Assembly (NCBI GenBank): GCA_025210395.1
Contig: JAOARV010000032.1
Location: 83,215 to 147,214 of the forward strand
Length of the DNA stretch: 64,000 nt
Source of the DNA: Marinisporobacter sp.
GTDB lineage: Bacteria; Bacillota; Clostridia; Peptostreptococcales; Thermotaleaceae
Direction: 5' to 3'
This document shows positions 27,439 through 36,463 of this stretch, one piece after another (within the stretch, counting starts at the first letter, position 1; every line of letters begins with the position of its first letter). A model generated the notes under the pieces. It made no database searches and had not been told where the DNA came from. It saw nothing but the letters and a program-made list of their open reading frames with translations. The position numbers were made by a program, and so were the translations under genes.

Positions 27439-28807
27439 ATTATTAAGACCTGTTCTTTTAAAAGAAGCTACTACCCCAAATCTGTCAAAGTATATAGGGC
27501 TTATTTTAGTGGCAGTAGTTATCATGTATCTTTTCCATCATCTTCAGTATTCGAATCTTTATCTTTCAACTTATAAAGAAAGTGCAAAAAGGAGAATCGT
27601 TTTAGGCGATAAGTTAAGAGAACTTCCTCTATCTTTCTTTGGAAAGAGAGATTTATCAGATTTGACCAATATCATTATGGGAGATTGTGCAATTTTAGAG
27701 CACGCTTTTTCTCATGCAATTCCTCAGTTATTTGGATCTATTCTATCCACTAGTATTATCGTTATTTCTTTACTAATAATGGATTGGCGTATGGGATTAG
27801 CCGTTCTTTGGGTTGTTCCAGTATCCTTTACAATGATTTTCCTTTGTAAGCGTATGCAACAAAAATCGAAAGAAAAACATTATCAATCTAAATATGTATG
27901 TGCAGATGGTATCCAGGAGTGCCTTGAAAACATTCAAGATATAAAAGCTTATCATATTGAAGAATCTTATATGGAAGAGTTAGATCAAAAGCTTGATGCT
28001 TCGGAAAAAGCACAAATAAAATCGGAACTTACAACAGGGGCAATTGTAACGAGTGCACAAGCTATATTAAGATTAGGACTTGCAACGGTCATTTTGGTAG
28101 GAGGGTCTCTTTTAATAAAAGGAGAAACAGATTTACTAACGTATTTCATATTTTTAGTGACAGCATCAAGATTATATGATCCTCTTTCTGGAAATCTTAC
28201 GAACATAGCTGAGATTTTTGGTACAGAAATGCCCATTAGAAGAATGAATGAAATAGAAAATTATAAAATACAAACGGGTAAAAAGGATTATGAACCAAAT
28301 AGCTATAACATTGATTTTAACCATGTTGGCTTTTCATATAATGATGAAGAAACAGTTTTAAAGGATGTCTCCTTTACAGCAAAACAAGGAGAAGTAACTG
28401 CACTCATTGGACCATCAGGAAGTGGGAAGAGTACGGCTGCAAAGCTTGCTGCTAGATTTTGGGATGTGAACAAAGGAAGTATAACTATTGGGGGAGAACG
28501 TCAAAGAATTTCTATTGCAAGGGCGTTATTAAAGGATTCTCCAATTATTTTATTAGATGAAGCTACAGCTTCTTTAGATGTTGAAAATGAAACAAAAATT
28601 CAAAGTGCCATCTCTGAATTGATAAAAAATAAAACAGTCATAGTAGTTGCTCACCGTATGAGAACTGTTGAAAATGCAGATAAGGTTGTTGTTCTTTCTG
28701 ATGGTTATGTAGCGGAGCAAGGAAAACCAAAAGATTTATTAAAAAAAGGCGGGTTATATAAACATATGGTACAGCTTCAATCAGAAAGTATGAATTGGTC
28801 ATTGTAA
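27401..28807 (+). pseudogene. ABC exporter gene B, with ATPase domain deletion
   Basis: The membrane domain (MIPVGIFILL to about residue 300) looks nearly complete apart from a short N-terminal loss. In the ATPase domain, Walker A GPSGSGKST is followed after about 20 residues by IGG-ERQRISIARALL, then Walker B IILLDEATASLDV and the switch AHRM. The Q-loop, helical subdomain and most of the signature are missing: about 80 residues seem to have been lost between two Gly-Gly codon pairs, in frame. The C-terminal end (NWSL) is intact. ATP hydrolysis should fail. Confidence 0.72.
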
Positions 28808-28893
28808 ACCATAGATGATTTTTTGAGAAAAATTTAGCATAAATAAATATTTAGATTGAGAAATCTATAATAAAATTGTAAGGAGAAATTAAA

Positions 28894-30249
28894 ATGGATG
28901 AAAAAAGAGAACAGTTATTGAATGATAGCATTTTTAAATTAATGATAAAGTTATCTATACCTGCCATTATTGGCATGTTTGTCATAGGGCTGTATAGCTT
29001 TGTAGATGCCATATTTGTAGGTAGATGGGTAGGAGTAAAAGCTCTAGCAGCTGTATCTGTTACTTATCCATTGACACTTATAAACAATGGAATTGCTGTA
29101 CTTATAGGAATAGGTTCAGCATCTGTATTGTCACGAGCAATAGGAAGTAAAGACCAACAAAAGATTAATGATATTATGAGCAATATGGGCATGTGCAATA
29201 TTGTATTATCCTTTATGGTTACATTTATAGGAATCACCTTCACAGATTCTTTAATAGGACTTACAGGGTTAAGTGGAGATATATTTATTTTAGCTAAGAG
29301 TTATTTAAGAATCATTTTTGTAGGATCATTATTTGTTAACTTTGTGCAAAGTGCAAATATGATTATTCGTGGAGAAGGAAAGATGAAGGAAGCTATGCTT
29401 ATTATGGGGGTAGGTGCAATACTGAATATTATTCTAGATCCTATTTTCATAAAAGTACTTAATTTAGGAATTGAAGGAGCTGCATATGCAACTGTATTAT
29501 CTCAAATCATACAAACCATCATGACTCTAGTATATTTTAAAAAATATAGTCAGTTGGTTCAGCTCAAAAAACCTGCATTTAAAAAGGATATTCTTCCAGA
29601 TGTTTTTTCAGTAGGGGTGTCAGCAATGCTTATGCAGGTTATGAGTTTAGTGCAACAAACTATATTATATAAAATGGTAACCATCTATGGAAATGATCAA
29701 CAACTAGTTATTATGGGGATCACCATGAGAGTAATGATGTTTGCATTTATTCCTATTTGGGGAATGTCCCAAGGACTACAACCACTCGCTGGAATAAATT
29801 ATGGTGCAAAGAAATTGGATCGAGTAATGAAGAGTGTGAAGATATTTATGTTAGGATCAACTGTATTGTGTCTGGTTTTTTGGTTACCAATGGAATTAAC
29901 ACCAAAGTTTATCTTAAGTTTATTTACAAAAGATCAAGAGCTTATAGCATATGGTTTTGAATATTTTAGATTAGGAAATATGGCATTTTTTGTGTCAGGT
30001 ATATTCATCATGAGTGTTACATTTTTTCAGGCAATTGGAAAAGCAGGGAATGCAGGCTTGATTATTATGTTAAGACAAATTGCCCTATTTATACCATTTA
30101 TCTTTATATTCGCAAAAGCTTTTGGTGCAGTAGGAGTTTGGTATAGTCTACCTATTACAGATATGACTGTATTTATTGTGGCAATGAGTCTTGTAATTGT
30201 TGAATTTAAGAAAATGCTGAAGGTAAAAGGAGCTTTGGTTCAAAGGTAG
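28894..30249 (+). CDS. MATE family efflux transporter
   Basis: A 451-residue membrane protein with 12 helices in two similar halves. The first helix region KLSIPAIIGMFVIGLYSFVD and VGRWVGVKALAAVSVTYPL are typical of the NorM/DinF-like MATE family. It exports drugs or metabolites in exchange for Na+ or H+. It starts behind AAGGAG and is followed by a strong terminator. It sits next to the decayed ABC exporter, so the two may once have been one export locus. Confidence 0.93.
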   Translation: MDEKREQLLNDSIFKLMIKLSIPAIIGMFVIGLYSFVDAIFVGRWVGVKALAAVSVTYPLTLINNGIAVLIGIGSASVLSRAIGSKDQQKINDIMSNMGMCNIVLSFMVTFIGITFTDSLIGLTGLSGDIFILAKSYLRIIFVGSLFVNFVQSANMIIRGEGKMKEAMLIMGVGAILNIILDPIFIKVLNLGIEGAAYATVLSQIIQTIMTLVYFKKYSQLVQLKKPAFKKDILPDVFSVGVSAMLMQVMSLVQQTILYKMVTIYGNDQQLVIMGITMRVMMFAFIPIWGMSQGLQPLAGINYGAKKLDRVMKSVKIFMLGSTVLCLVFWLPMELTPKFILSLFTKDQELIAYGFEYFRLGNMAFFVSGIFIMSVTFFQAIGKAGNAGLIIMLRQIALFIPFIFIFAKAFGAVGVWYSLPITDMTVFIVAMSLVIVEFKKMLKVKGALVQR

Positions 30250-30314
30250 AGGAGAAAGTTTTTTGTAGAATATTTAAATCAATAAAAGAATCTAAAATAG
30301 ATATTTATTCTAAG

Positions 30315-30353
30315 GAAGCATCTACATTTTAAAAAATGTAGGTGTTTCTTTTT
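30315..30353 (+). terminator. Terminator after the MATE gene
   Basis: GAAGCATCTACATTTT pairs with AAAATGTAGGTGTTTC (two G-T pairs), followed by TTTTTAC. Confidence 0.85.
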
Positions 30354-30617
30354 ACTTTTTGAAGGAAAAAGGAACACTGAGATAGTTGGCAGAAAGGGAT
30401 TCATTTAATAACAATAGTGAAATATCGACAAAAACAGTCAAAGGGATTTTGAAAAATTTGTATAAATATTATAGTGGTGAAAAATAGAAAATAACAGGCA
30501 AAACTATATTGAATATCAGATTGATTCACGTTTGTAGAAATTTGCCACATTTTTCTTAATAGTGCAAAAGGCATATGTGTTAAAATGTAATAATTTTTGG
30601 AAAGGGTGAGGGAAGTA
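30354..30617. other. Intergenic region, nothing recognised
   Basis: This A/T-rich stretch holds no supported gene on either strand. A minus-strand open frame here is antisense to the next gene and lacks a ribosome binding site. Confidence 0.4.
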
Positions 30618-30974
30618 ATGAAGAAGTTAACTATAAGAGGAGTGCTTTTATTTGCATACTGCATACCATATGGTTTTCTACTTATGTATAATGATTTCAA
30701 TAATAGGTCTGCATTGGAGTATGTAGGAATAATGATTGTTCCATTAATCCTTATATGTCTATGTATAATGACAAACAATATCGGTATCGGAATTATAGGA
30801 AATATTATTACATTTTCAATATCCTATTTATGTATATCAAATGTAGTTACAGAAAGATGGAGTTTGTATTTTAAACCGTTTTTTCCACGTGATATATTGA
30901 TATTTATAAGTGCAATATTAGTATTGGTTGAAATTTTATTATGGACTTTTATAGAAAGAGGAAGAGGAAATTAG
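30618..30974 (+). CDS. Small four-helix membrane protein of unknown function
   Basis: A 118-residue protein made almost only of four membrane helices (about 9-24, 36-52, 56-75 and 92-113) with short loops. GGTGAGGGAAG precedes the ATG at 30618; the frame reaches upstream to a TTG without a better site. I do not recognise a family. It opens a 3-kb accessory stretch with several decayed genes. Confidence 0.6.
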   Translation: MKKLTIRGVLLFAYCIPYGFLLMYNDFNNRSALEYVGIMIVPLILICLCIMTNNIGIGIIGNIITFSISYLCISNVVTERWSLYFKPFFPRDILIFISAILVLVEILLWTFIERGRGN

Positions 30975-31001
30975 GTACCTCAATAGCTACTCTTATGGCA
31001 G

Positions 31002-31163
31002 ATGCTAGGCTTAAAAATATATGTTAAATTAATGGTATTAGAATCAGTTTTTAATGAATTATTAGAAGAAGAAACAGAACATGTTTTTCATTATAGTGTT
31101 GCATATTGGGCTAAAGAAGTTAGAAATGAATATTTATCGGAAGCAAAACAGCTATATACTTAA
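31002..31163 (+). CDS. Short open frame, possibly a gene remnant
   Basis: Fifty-three codons with a protein-like composition (VLESVFNELLEEETEHVF, then YWAKEVRNEYLSEAKQLY). There is no convincing ribosome binding site, and a stop lies 6 codons upstream of the ATG. It could be the 3' end of a lost gene. No family is recognised. Confidence 0.3.
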   Translation: MLGLKIYVKLMVLESVFNELLEEETEHVFHYSVAYWAKEVRNEYLSEAKQLYT

Positions 31164-31186
31164 AAAGTGAAGGGGGGAGAAAATTA

Positions 31187-31501
31187 ATGAACCAAAAAGA
31201 AAATAAAATTATTAAAAATATAACAATAATTATTAATGTTATATTTTGTTTAATATTTCCTTTAAGTATTGTGGCATTAATGGTTTCACCAATGGTATTT
31301 GATGCACCATGTTCAACGAAAGATTTTTGTACATGGGTATTTTTTTTGGCTATGGTCTCAGTTCCAATAGTCATCTTTATATCTGTAAGAACATCATTAT
31401 CATTATTATTCAAATTAAAATCATACAAAAAAGCATTTTTATTTAGTTTATTACCAACAATTAATTTTACTATAATGTATTTGCTTGCTTGCTTGGATTG
31501 A
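31187..31501 (+). CDS. Small three-helix membrane protein of unknown function
   Basis: A 104-residue protein with three hydrophobic helices (about 10-33, 46-68, 82-100) and a short Cys-containing loop (DAPCSTKDFC). GAAGGGGGGAG lies nine bases before the ATG, a strong site. A longer open frame on the opposite strand has no ribosome binding site and is taken as a shadow. No family recognised. Confidence 0.6.
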   Translation: MNQKENKIIKNITIIINVIFCLIFPLSIVALMVSPMVFDAPCSTKDFCTWVFFLAMVSVPIVIFISVRTSLSLLFKLKSYKKAFLFSLLPTINFTIMYLLACLD

Positions 31502-31634
31502 AAAGTTTTGATATTCAAAATGTTGGTAGATAGGTAATAAATATCATACAGAAGAATTTGCAAAAACTGAAGGAGAAGGGGATAAATCACTAAAGTATTG
31601 GCGAAAGGTACATATAGATTTTTTCACTAGAGAA

Positions 31635-31857
31635 GTGAACTACTCACCACTTTAGAAGTGGGAGCTTCGTGGTCAATATTGCCAACGCAACAAGTTTACC
31701 CACGCTCTAAAGGTCGCACCGACCTCATGTAATAAGAACAAAAAGTTATTGGCATATATGCTTGGTTATCGCTATACCAACATGTGCGAATGCTTGAATA
31801 TTTTACGCTGTAGAGCATTTCCTACAACAACCTTATATATTCAGTTTTCAATGTTCT
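31635..31857 (-). ncRNA. Candidate omega-RNA-like (TnpB guide) scaffold
   Basis: A TATAAT on the minus strand at 31864-31869 could start an RNA of about 220 bases ending at the right end of the element. Stems visible in it include TGTAG/CTACA, TTGGT/ACCAA, a perfect AGGTCG/CGACCT hairpin at 31711-31725, and the end hairpin. Known omega RNAs of TnpB occupy this position, with the guide read from flanking DNA. The guide would begin TTCTCTAGTGAAAAAATC, the very sequence that follows TTTAA in the rebuilt target. No TnpB is encoded here. Confidence 0.5.
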
Positions 31858-31979
31858 AATCATATTATATCATTTTTGTAGGTAGAAAAGCACTTATAAG
31901 TATATGAAATGCTAAGGTCAACAGATTATGCTATTCATCTCCCACCTATGAGGATGGGAGAATTTCGCACAAAGCAAGG
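31635..31979 (-). mobile_element. TnpB-less IS200/IS605-type element (PATE-like), 345 bp
   Basis: Read on the minus strand, the element starts directly after TTTAA in the ASCH gene (left end at 31979) and ends at 31635. It carries a subterminal hairpin near each end: CTCCCA/TGGGAG at 31939-31960 and a CTCACCACTT/AAGTGGGAG stem with one bulge at 31643-31664. No target duplication is seen, as expected for single-strand IS200/IS605 transposition. There is no tnpA or tnpB. Removal restores the ASCH reading frame exactly, which fixes both ends to within a few bases. Confidence 0.72.
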
Positions 31980-32166
31980 TTAAAAGAGCAAGAAATGGAA
32001 TTTTCGGAAGATATGTTAGTAGTATGTGAGGAATTTGAAGTGGTATATAAGTAATAATATATTTAAGACACAATATTCTTATATTGTGTAATATTAGAGA
32101 AACAAACGTATAGAATAACAATTCATTTTATTTTCATTCCATAAAATATTTATAGTAGGTGATTCT

Positions 32167-33339
32167 ATGTCAAAACCCGTAAATTTTAACCGTATCATGA
32201 TCATTATGTATGTTTCGCTTGTTATATTTTTCATCGGAGTGCATATTCTTGCTTATAAGCCTAGCTTTGATGATTGCAGTCACAAACAAATCTCACAGGG
32301 CCTGCTTCCATATTCATCAGAGTCGCTTTTAGTGTATCCCTATGATGACTACGAGCTCGTCACAGAATTTGAAAAGAATCAGGTTGAGCTTCCGTCTTCT
32401 TTAGAACAATCAAACCATCAGAGTCGCCTAAAAGATAGTGTTGAACAACTCCTTATAGAGTATACGAATACTCATAACTTTAACAAAAATCTACCTTCTT
32501 TTGACGATTCCAATCATCTTATTGAAGGTAGAGCCATGGAGTCTTTTAACCATCTGCCAGACTTCACAAAAGATGCACTAAGAACATCTGCATTCCAGTA
32601 CAGATCGGATTTTCTAATAGACCATGATGGCAAGAAAACATATTATTATAACCTAGATGTTGAGGAATACAACTCCAACTATATTCTATCAATGATCTTT
32701 GAGAAAGTGAATCATGAATATTTTTTCATCGGTTCACAGCTCACATATTTAAGGAAATTTGGGCACACATCTGAAGAATGGTATACACAGGCTGAAAATT
32801 TCTACAACCAAGAGATGATGATTCCTGCATATTGCAGGCTTCTGCTCGCAGCATCATGTCTTCCTACTGAACAAAGTTCAGATGAATTTTTAAAGAGATG
32901 CAATTCTCTTTTTAAGAAAATCGTAGCATCACATAAAATGCCTCTGCACATCGGTGAGTCAGTTGACGAGGAGAACAGTAATCCTATTGTAGATGAACTA
33001 TACAGGATATTAAAAGGGGCTTACAATCAACCTATGATTCTTAAGGCAAATTACATAGAGGTGCCGATTTTCACCATCGTACCCGAGTATTGGCCTGAAT
33101 CAGATAACTTTGGATACGCTGTCCACTATAAAACTATCCCCACTTCCAACGAACCGAAAGTCCGTGGACAAATTCACGAAGAAATCGAATCAAGACGAAT
33201 GCGCGACGCACTATTATTCTATCAGCTCCTAGAAGAAACAGGACATTACAGCTTCATCTACTATAAGGACGAACCCGAAAATCTTAATAGGAGTTATGAT
33301 AATCGTTATGTGAATTTCTTCGATGTGAAATCTCAATAA
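32167..33339 (+). CDS. Membrane-anchored extracytoplasmic protein of unknown function
   Basis: A 390-residue protein with one N-terminal helix (about residues 10-30) and a large polar region predicted outside the membrane. Tyr, Phe and Ser are frequent, and helices rich in aromatic residues occur in the middle (EEWYTQAENFYNQEMM). I find no known catalytic motif. GTAGGTGATTCT lies before the ATG. Its base and codon use (more C and G, frequent CTC, CAG, TCC) differ from its AT-rich neighbours, which suggests acquisition from elsewhere. Confidence 0.65.
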   Translation: MSKPVNFNRIMIIMYVSLVIFFIGVHILAYKPSFDDCSHKQISQGLLPYSSESLLVYPYDDYELVTEFEKNQVELPSSLEQSNHQSRLKDSVEQLLIEYTNTHNFNKNLPSFDDSNHLIEGRAMESFNHLPDFTKDALRTSAFQYRSDFLIDHDGKKTYYYNLDVEEYNSNYILSMIFEKVNHEYFFIGSQLTYLRKFGHTSEEWYTQAENFYNQEMMIPAYCRLLLAASCLPTEQSSDEFLKRCNSLFKKIVASHKMPLHIGESVDEENSNPIVDELYRILKGAYNQPMILKANYIEVPIFTIVPEYWPESDNFGYAVHYKTIPTSNEPKVRGQIHEEIESRRMRDALLFYQLLEETGHYSFIYYKDEPENLNRSYDNRYVNFFDVKSQ

Positions 33340-33415
33340 TAAAAATATCGGGTATTCTGCCAGTAGGATATAATTTGTAGTATCTAGTAAACTAAAGAAA
33401 AAAGGAGTTATACCT

Positions 33416-33557
33416 ATGCTTATTCAATGCACGAAGAGAAGAAAATCCTATATTTTCTTGGTATGCTAATTTGATTACCGTTAATCGAAGGAAAGCTGTG
33501 GTGTTAGTAAATGATAAAAATCGGTATATGAGTGTGCTTCATGGTCTTAAGGGATAG
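33416..33557 (+). pseudogene. DUF6933-like gene, frameshifted remnant
   Basis: AAAGGAG precedes an ATG encoding MLIQCTK; the frame then shifts and encodes EENPIFSWYANLITVNRR, KAVVLVNDKNRY and LHGLKG before a stop. The start and the later blocks match the small DUF6933 family, but about a dozen residues between them and the C-terminal half are gone. The ribosome binding site is still good, so decay may be recent. Confidence 0.65.
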
Positions 33558-33567
33558 GATGAAGATA

Positions 33568-33618
33568 GAAAAAACCTTATTTGACTTAATTAAAATTAGG
33601 GCAAATAAGGTTTTTTAT
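33568..33618. terminator. Bidirectional terminator
   Basis: AAAAAACCTTATTTG pairs with CAAATAAGGTTTTTT, an exact 15-bp stem across an 18-base loop, between a decayed plus-strand gene and a convergent minus-strand gene. Confidence 0.85.
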
Positions 33619-33654
33619 TTTTTGAGTATTTTTATTAAATGTGTCTATCATTTA

Positions 33655-34065
33655 TTATGATGCTTGATCTTCAATGGCTTGTTTATCTTTAGCTAACTTA
33701 GCTGTTTCCCATGTCTGATAGTTGTTAAGTAAAGTTAATGCTCTTTTTGTTGTTTTATCCTTTACTTTTGAAGGGTCTTTAAGAATACTGGACATTTGCA
33801 GTAATTGAATATTTAAATATTTAGGATTACTAAGTTTATGAGTAAGAGAATTTTTACCTTTTTTGTTTTTAGATGATAAAAGAGATTCCTTAAAAACGAG
33901 TAGTAGAAAACTCTTTTTCTTTTTCTTTGGGACTTGCTTTGCCATTTCACGTGCTTGGGTGAAAAAATTATCTAAATTTCTTTTTTTATAATAGTACAAT
34001 GCAGTACCTGCTCCAACGGTTAAAGTAAGAATTGCTCCAACCGTATATACACTTGTAATGTTCAT
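33655..34065 (-). CDS. Single-helix basic protein of unknown function
   Basis: About 136 residues with one N-terminal membrane helix (residues 5-24) and a Lys-rich soluble remainder (VPKKKKKSFLLLVFKESLL) that is mainly helical. AAAGGAG lies eight bases before the ATG at 34065; the GTG at 34074 is less likely. I do not recognise the family. It is a single gene with the terminator after it. Confidence 0.6.
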   Translation of the reverse strand: MNITSVYTVGAILTLTVGAGTALYYYKKRNLDNFFTQAREMAKQVPKKKKKSFLLLVFKESLLSSKNKKGKNSLTHKLSNPKYLNIQLLQMSSILKDPSKVKDKTTKRALTLLNNYQTWETAKLAKDKQAIEDQAS

Positions 34066-34253
34066 TTGTATCACTCCTTTAGAAAATATACTATTCTATT
34101 TTACCATAAATCACTTACAAATACATTAATTATCTTTAATTCGTAATTTGGGCGCAGATCTTTAAAGTTGCTATACTAAAGCCAAGGTGGGATTAAGAAG
34201 TGATCTTACTTCTGTGGAGCAATCTGTATTACACAAGATTCTTTCACAATTTA

Positions 34254-35045
34254 TTAACCTCCATAAAATTTCAGATATTTTTCAAGATTTGATTGTATAT
34301 ATTCAGCACTATGATTACCAGGGAATATATGATTTTGAGAATTGATGCCTTTTTCTTTCAATACCTTATGTAAAATTGAACAGCCTTCATAAAATCTACC
34401 TTCATCCTGATCTCCAGCATCAAGATAGACATGGATATGAGGAGAAATATTATTGTTTTTTGTAATATATATGGGATCATATTTATCCCAGACATCCATG
34501 TCTTTAAAATATGGTTTGTCTTCATTTTCAAGCTGTAGTTCTAAAGCAGGCATATGCCCTCCTACTTTTGAAAACATATGCTGATGTCTTAGTGTATTGT
34601 GAAGAGCTATATACCCCCCAGCAGATAGTCCTCCTATATATCTTCCTTTTCTACCTTTTATGGTATTAAAAGTTTTATCTACTAAAGGGATGATTTCTTT
34701 TATAAAGTAATCTTCATACATGCCTAAATTGATGATTCTATTATGATCTTTAGGATCAGAAACTTCTTTACAGATTAAGGATGAATTCAATCCACGGCTG
34801 TTTTCAATTCTTGGACATACAATGATCATAGGATTAATTTCTCCATTTTGTATCATTTGATCAGCTTTTGTGTTTATATCCATTTCAAATAGTATATTTT
34901 CATTGCCGCTTCTTCCATGTATAAAATACAATACAGGTAAAGGCGTTAAAGGATTATAGCGTTCAGGTAAATACGCCAACAGGGACATTTCTTTACTAAG
35001 TACATGGCTATAAAAATTTACTTTTTCTACTTTTGATTGATTCAT
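34254..35045 (-). CDS. Esterase family alpha/beta hydrolase (esterase D-like)
   Basis: A 263-residue cytoplasmic hydrolase. Seen in order: LPVLYFIHGRSG (oxyanion-hole region), the nucleophile elbow GLSAGG near residue 138, an acid candidate in YLDAGDQDEG, and His in FPGNHSAEY near the end. This is the putative esterase (PF00756) family, which includes enterochelin and acetylxylan esterases. The divergent AraC regulator 145 bp away suggests inducible expression; the substrate is unknown. Confidence 0.87.
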   Translation of the reverse strand: MNQSKVEKVNFYSHVLSKEMSLLAYLPERYNPLTPLPVLYFIHGRSGNENILFEMDINTKADQMIQNGEINPMIIVCPRIENSRGLNSSLICKEVSDPKDHNRIINLGMYEDYFIKEIIPLVDKTFNTIKGRKGRYIGGLSAGGYIALHNTLRHQHMFSKVGGHMPALELQLENEDKPYFKDMDVWDKYDPIYITKNNNISPHIHVYLDAGDQDEGRFYEGCSILHKVLKEKGINSQNHIFPGNHSAEYIQSNLEKYLKFYGG

Positions 35046-35189
35046 TTTTGTATCACCTCATTTGAAATTTTGAGCTTAAATTGTTGTGTTTACAATAGAA
35101 CGTACTTGTATTATAATAATTACATTTGCAATATAGTTCAAGAATGGTATTGCTAAAATTTAGCACAATTTTGATATGAGGATATAGAT

Positions 35190-36062
35190 ATGAAAAATTT
35201 GAATACTTATTATTATAAGAAAATGCCAGATCCTAATTTGGGTATAGATATATTTTTAGCAGAAAATTTTAAGAAAGGAAGAAAATTTAATACCCATTGG
35301 CATGAAAATATGCAGCTATATTTTTTTACTGAAGGAAAGGCTTTTGTTGAATGTAATAAAAATCGTTACTATGTGACAAAGGATAGTATTATAGTCATTA
35401 ACAATAATGAACTACATTCCCTTGAAAGTTTAAGCGATGATTTGAAGTTTTATACAATTCGTATGGATTCTTCATTCCTATTTAGTAATCAAGTTGATTT
35501 ATGCCAGACAAAATTCCTATCACCCCTGTCACAAAATCAAATAGCTTTTCAAAATTTAATCGAAAATGATAAAGATGTATTGGACTGTATGAGAATAACA
35601 ATACAAGAATATTTCTCAAGGAAAATCGGATACGAACTTGCTGTGAAATCTTATATTTATCAATTAATTGTCCTCTTATTAAGAAAATACATCAGTAGAT
35701 TTTTAACTGCAAAGGAACTTACTTTAAAATCTAATAATTTGAAACGTTTTGATTTGATTTTTAAATATATAGACAGCAATTACTATGAAAAAATAACTAC
35801 TTCTGATCTTTCAAATAGGGTGCATATCAGTACTGCTCATTTTTGCAGAATTTTCAAGGAAATGACGGGGAAAACAACAACAGATTATATTAATGGAGTA
35901 AGATTAGAAAAGGCTATTGATTATTTGAATAAAGGAGACTTAAATATAAGTGAAATAGCAGTAAGATGTGGATTTGATAATATAAATTATTTTAGCCGTG
36001 TATTTAAAAAGCATTATAAGGTATCACCAACAAAATTTAAGGAAATGAATTTCAAAAAATAA
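35190..36062 (+). CDS. AraC family transcriptional regulator with cupin sensor
   Basis: A 290-residue regulator. The N-terminal cupin begins NTHWHENMQLYFFTEG (His pair near residues 40-42), typical of sugar-sensing AraC proteins. The C-terminal DNA-binding domain shows LSNRVHISTAHFCRIFKEMT and ISEIAVRCGFDNINYFSRVF with SPTKFKE. It is transcribed away from the esterase gene and probably activates it. A terminator follows. Confidence 0.92.
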   Translation: MKNLNTYYYKKMPDPNLGIDIFLAENFKKGRKFNTHWHENMQLYFFTEGKAFVECNKNRYYVTKDSIIVINNNELHSLESLSDDLKFYTIRMDSSFLFSNQVDLCQTKFLSPLSQNQIAFQNLIENDKDVLDCMRITIQEYFSRKIGYELAVKSYIYQLIVLLLRKYISRFLTAKELTLKSNNLKRFDLIFKYIDSNYYEKITTSDLSNRVHISTAHFCRIFKEMTGKTTTDYINGVRLEKAIDYLNKGDLNISEIAVRCGFDNINYFSRVFKKHYKVSPTKFKEMNFKK

Positions 36063-36090
36063 AAGAATTAGTTTCTCATTTTTAAAAGTG

Positions 36091-36118
36091 AAAAGTCCCT
36101 AAGATGAGGGACTTTTGT
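36091..36118. terminator. Terminator after the AraC gene
   Basis: AAAAGTCCCT and AGGGACTTTT form a perfect 10-bp stem around AAGATG, followed by GTTTT; the opposite strand also has a T-run. Confidence 0.88.
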
Positions 36119-36119
36119 T

Positions 36120-36323
36120 TTAAGATTCTATTTCATAGGTAAAAGGATAGACTTCTTCAGGTTTTTTACCTAATTTATGGGCAAAGGCTTCTGCATCTAT
36201 TTCTTCTATAACATTGTTTCCTTTGAAAATCCTTACATTCCATACATCACCATCATGGATTAAAAGTTCAGCAGGATATACTGTACCATCATCTAATGTT
36301 ACATGACCACGCTTCCAACTCAT
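36120..36323 (-). CDS. Small conserved-looking protein of unknown function
   Basis: A 67-residue protein rich in beta-strand pattern (HVTLDDGTVYPAELLIHDGD, then VWNVRIFKGN), ending in a short helix and KKPEEVYPFTYEI. GAAAGGAGAG precedes the ATG at 36323, so the longer upstream frame is rejected. No Cys or membrane helix. The family is not recognised. Confidence 0.65.
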   Translation of the reverse strand: MSWKRGHVTLDDGTVYPAELLIHDGDVWNVRIFKGNNVIEEIDAEAFAHKLGKKPEEVYPFTYEIES

Positions 36324-36438
36324 AAAAATCTCTCCTTTCATGAACTTAATTTTAGTATGTGCAAGGCAGGAAAAATTATGATTGTAAAATTTGACTAAAG
36401 AGTAAAGAAAATTTGTAAACATTTTTTGTGAATTTACA

Positions 36439-36444
36439 TATAAT
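36439..36444 (+). promoter_or_regulatory. -10 box of the Mn riboswitch-mntR transcript
   Basis: TATAAT lies about 25 bases before the riboswitch. A possible -35 box TTGTAA at 36413-36418 is 20 bases away, longer than ideal, so only the -10 is supported. Confidence 0.5.
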
Positions 36445-36463
36445 AAAAGTGAGATAAGAATTT

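Larger units (their letters stand above)
31530..32054 (+). pseudogene. ASCH domain gene remnant, interrupted by an IS200/IS605-type element
   Basis: Before the insertion the frame encodes EEFAKTEGEGDKSLKYW then RKVHIDFFTRE; after it, starting at 31980, LKEQEMEFSEDMLVVCEEF then EVVYK and stop. Joined, these are the last third of an ASCH-domain protein (ASCH proteins bind RNA-like ligands). The N-terminal two thirds are missing: a stop at 31527 ends the frame upstream. The gene is therefore twice broken, and the precise join shows where the mobile element entered. Confidence 0.8.

Noticed and set aside
31120..31590. Minus-strand open frame of 156 codons
   Set aside because: It runs antisense to the small membrane protein gene and the ASCH remnant, lacks a ribosome binding site, and its hydrophobic stretches mirror those of the plus-strand gene.
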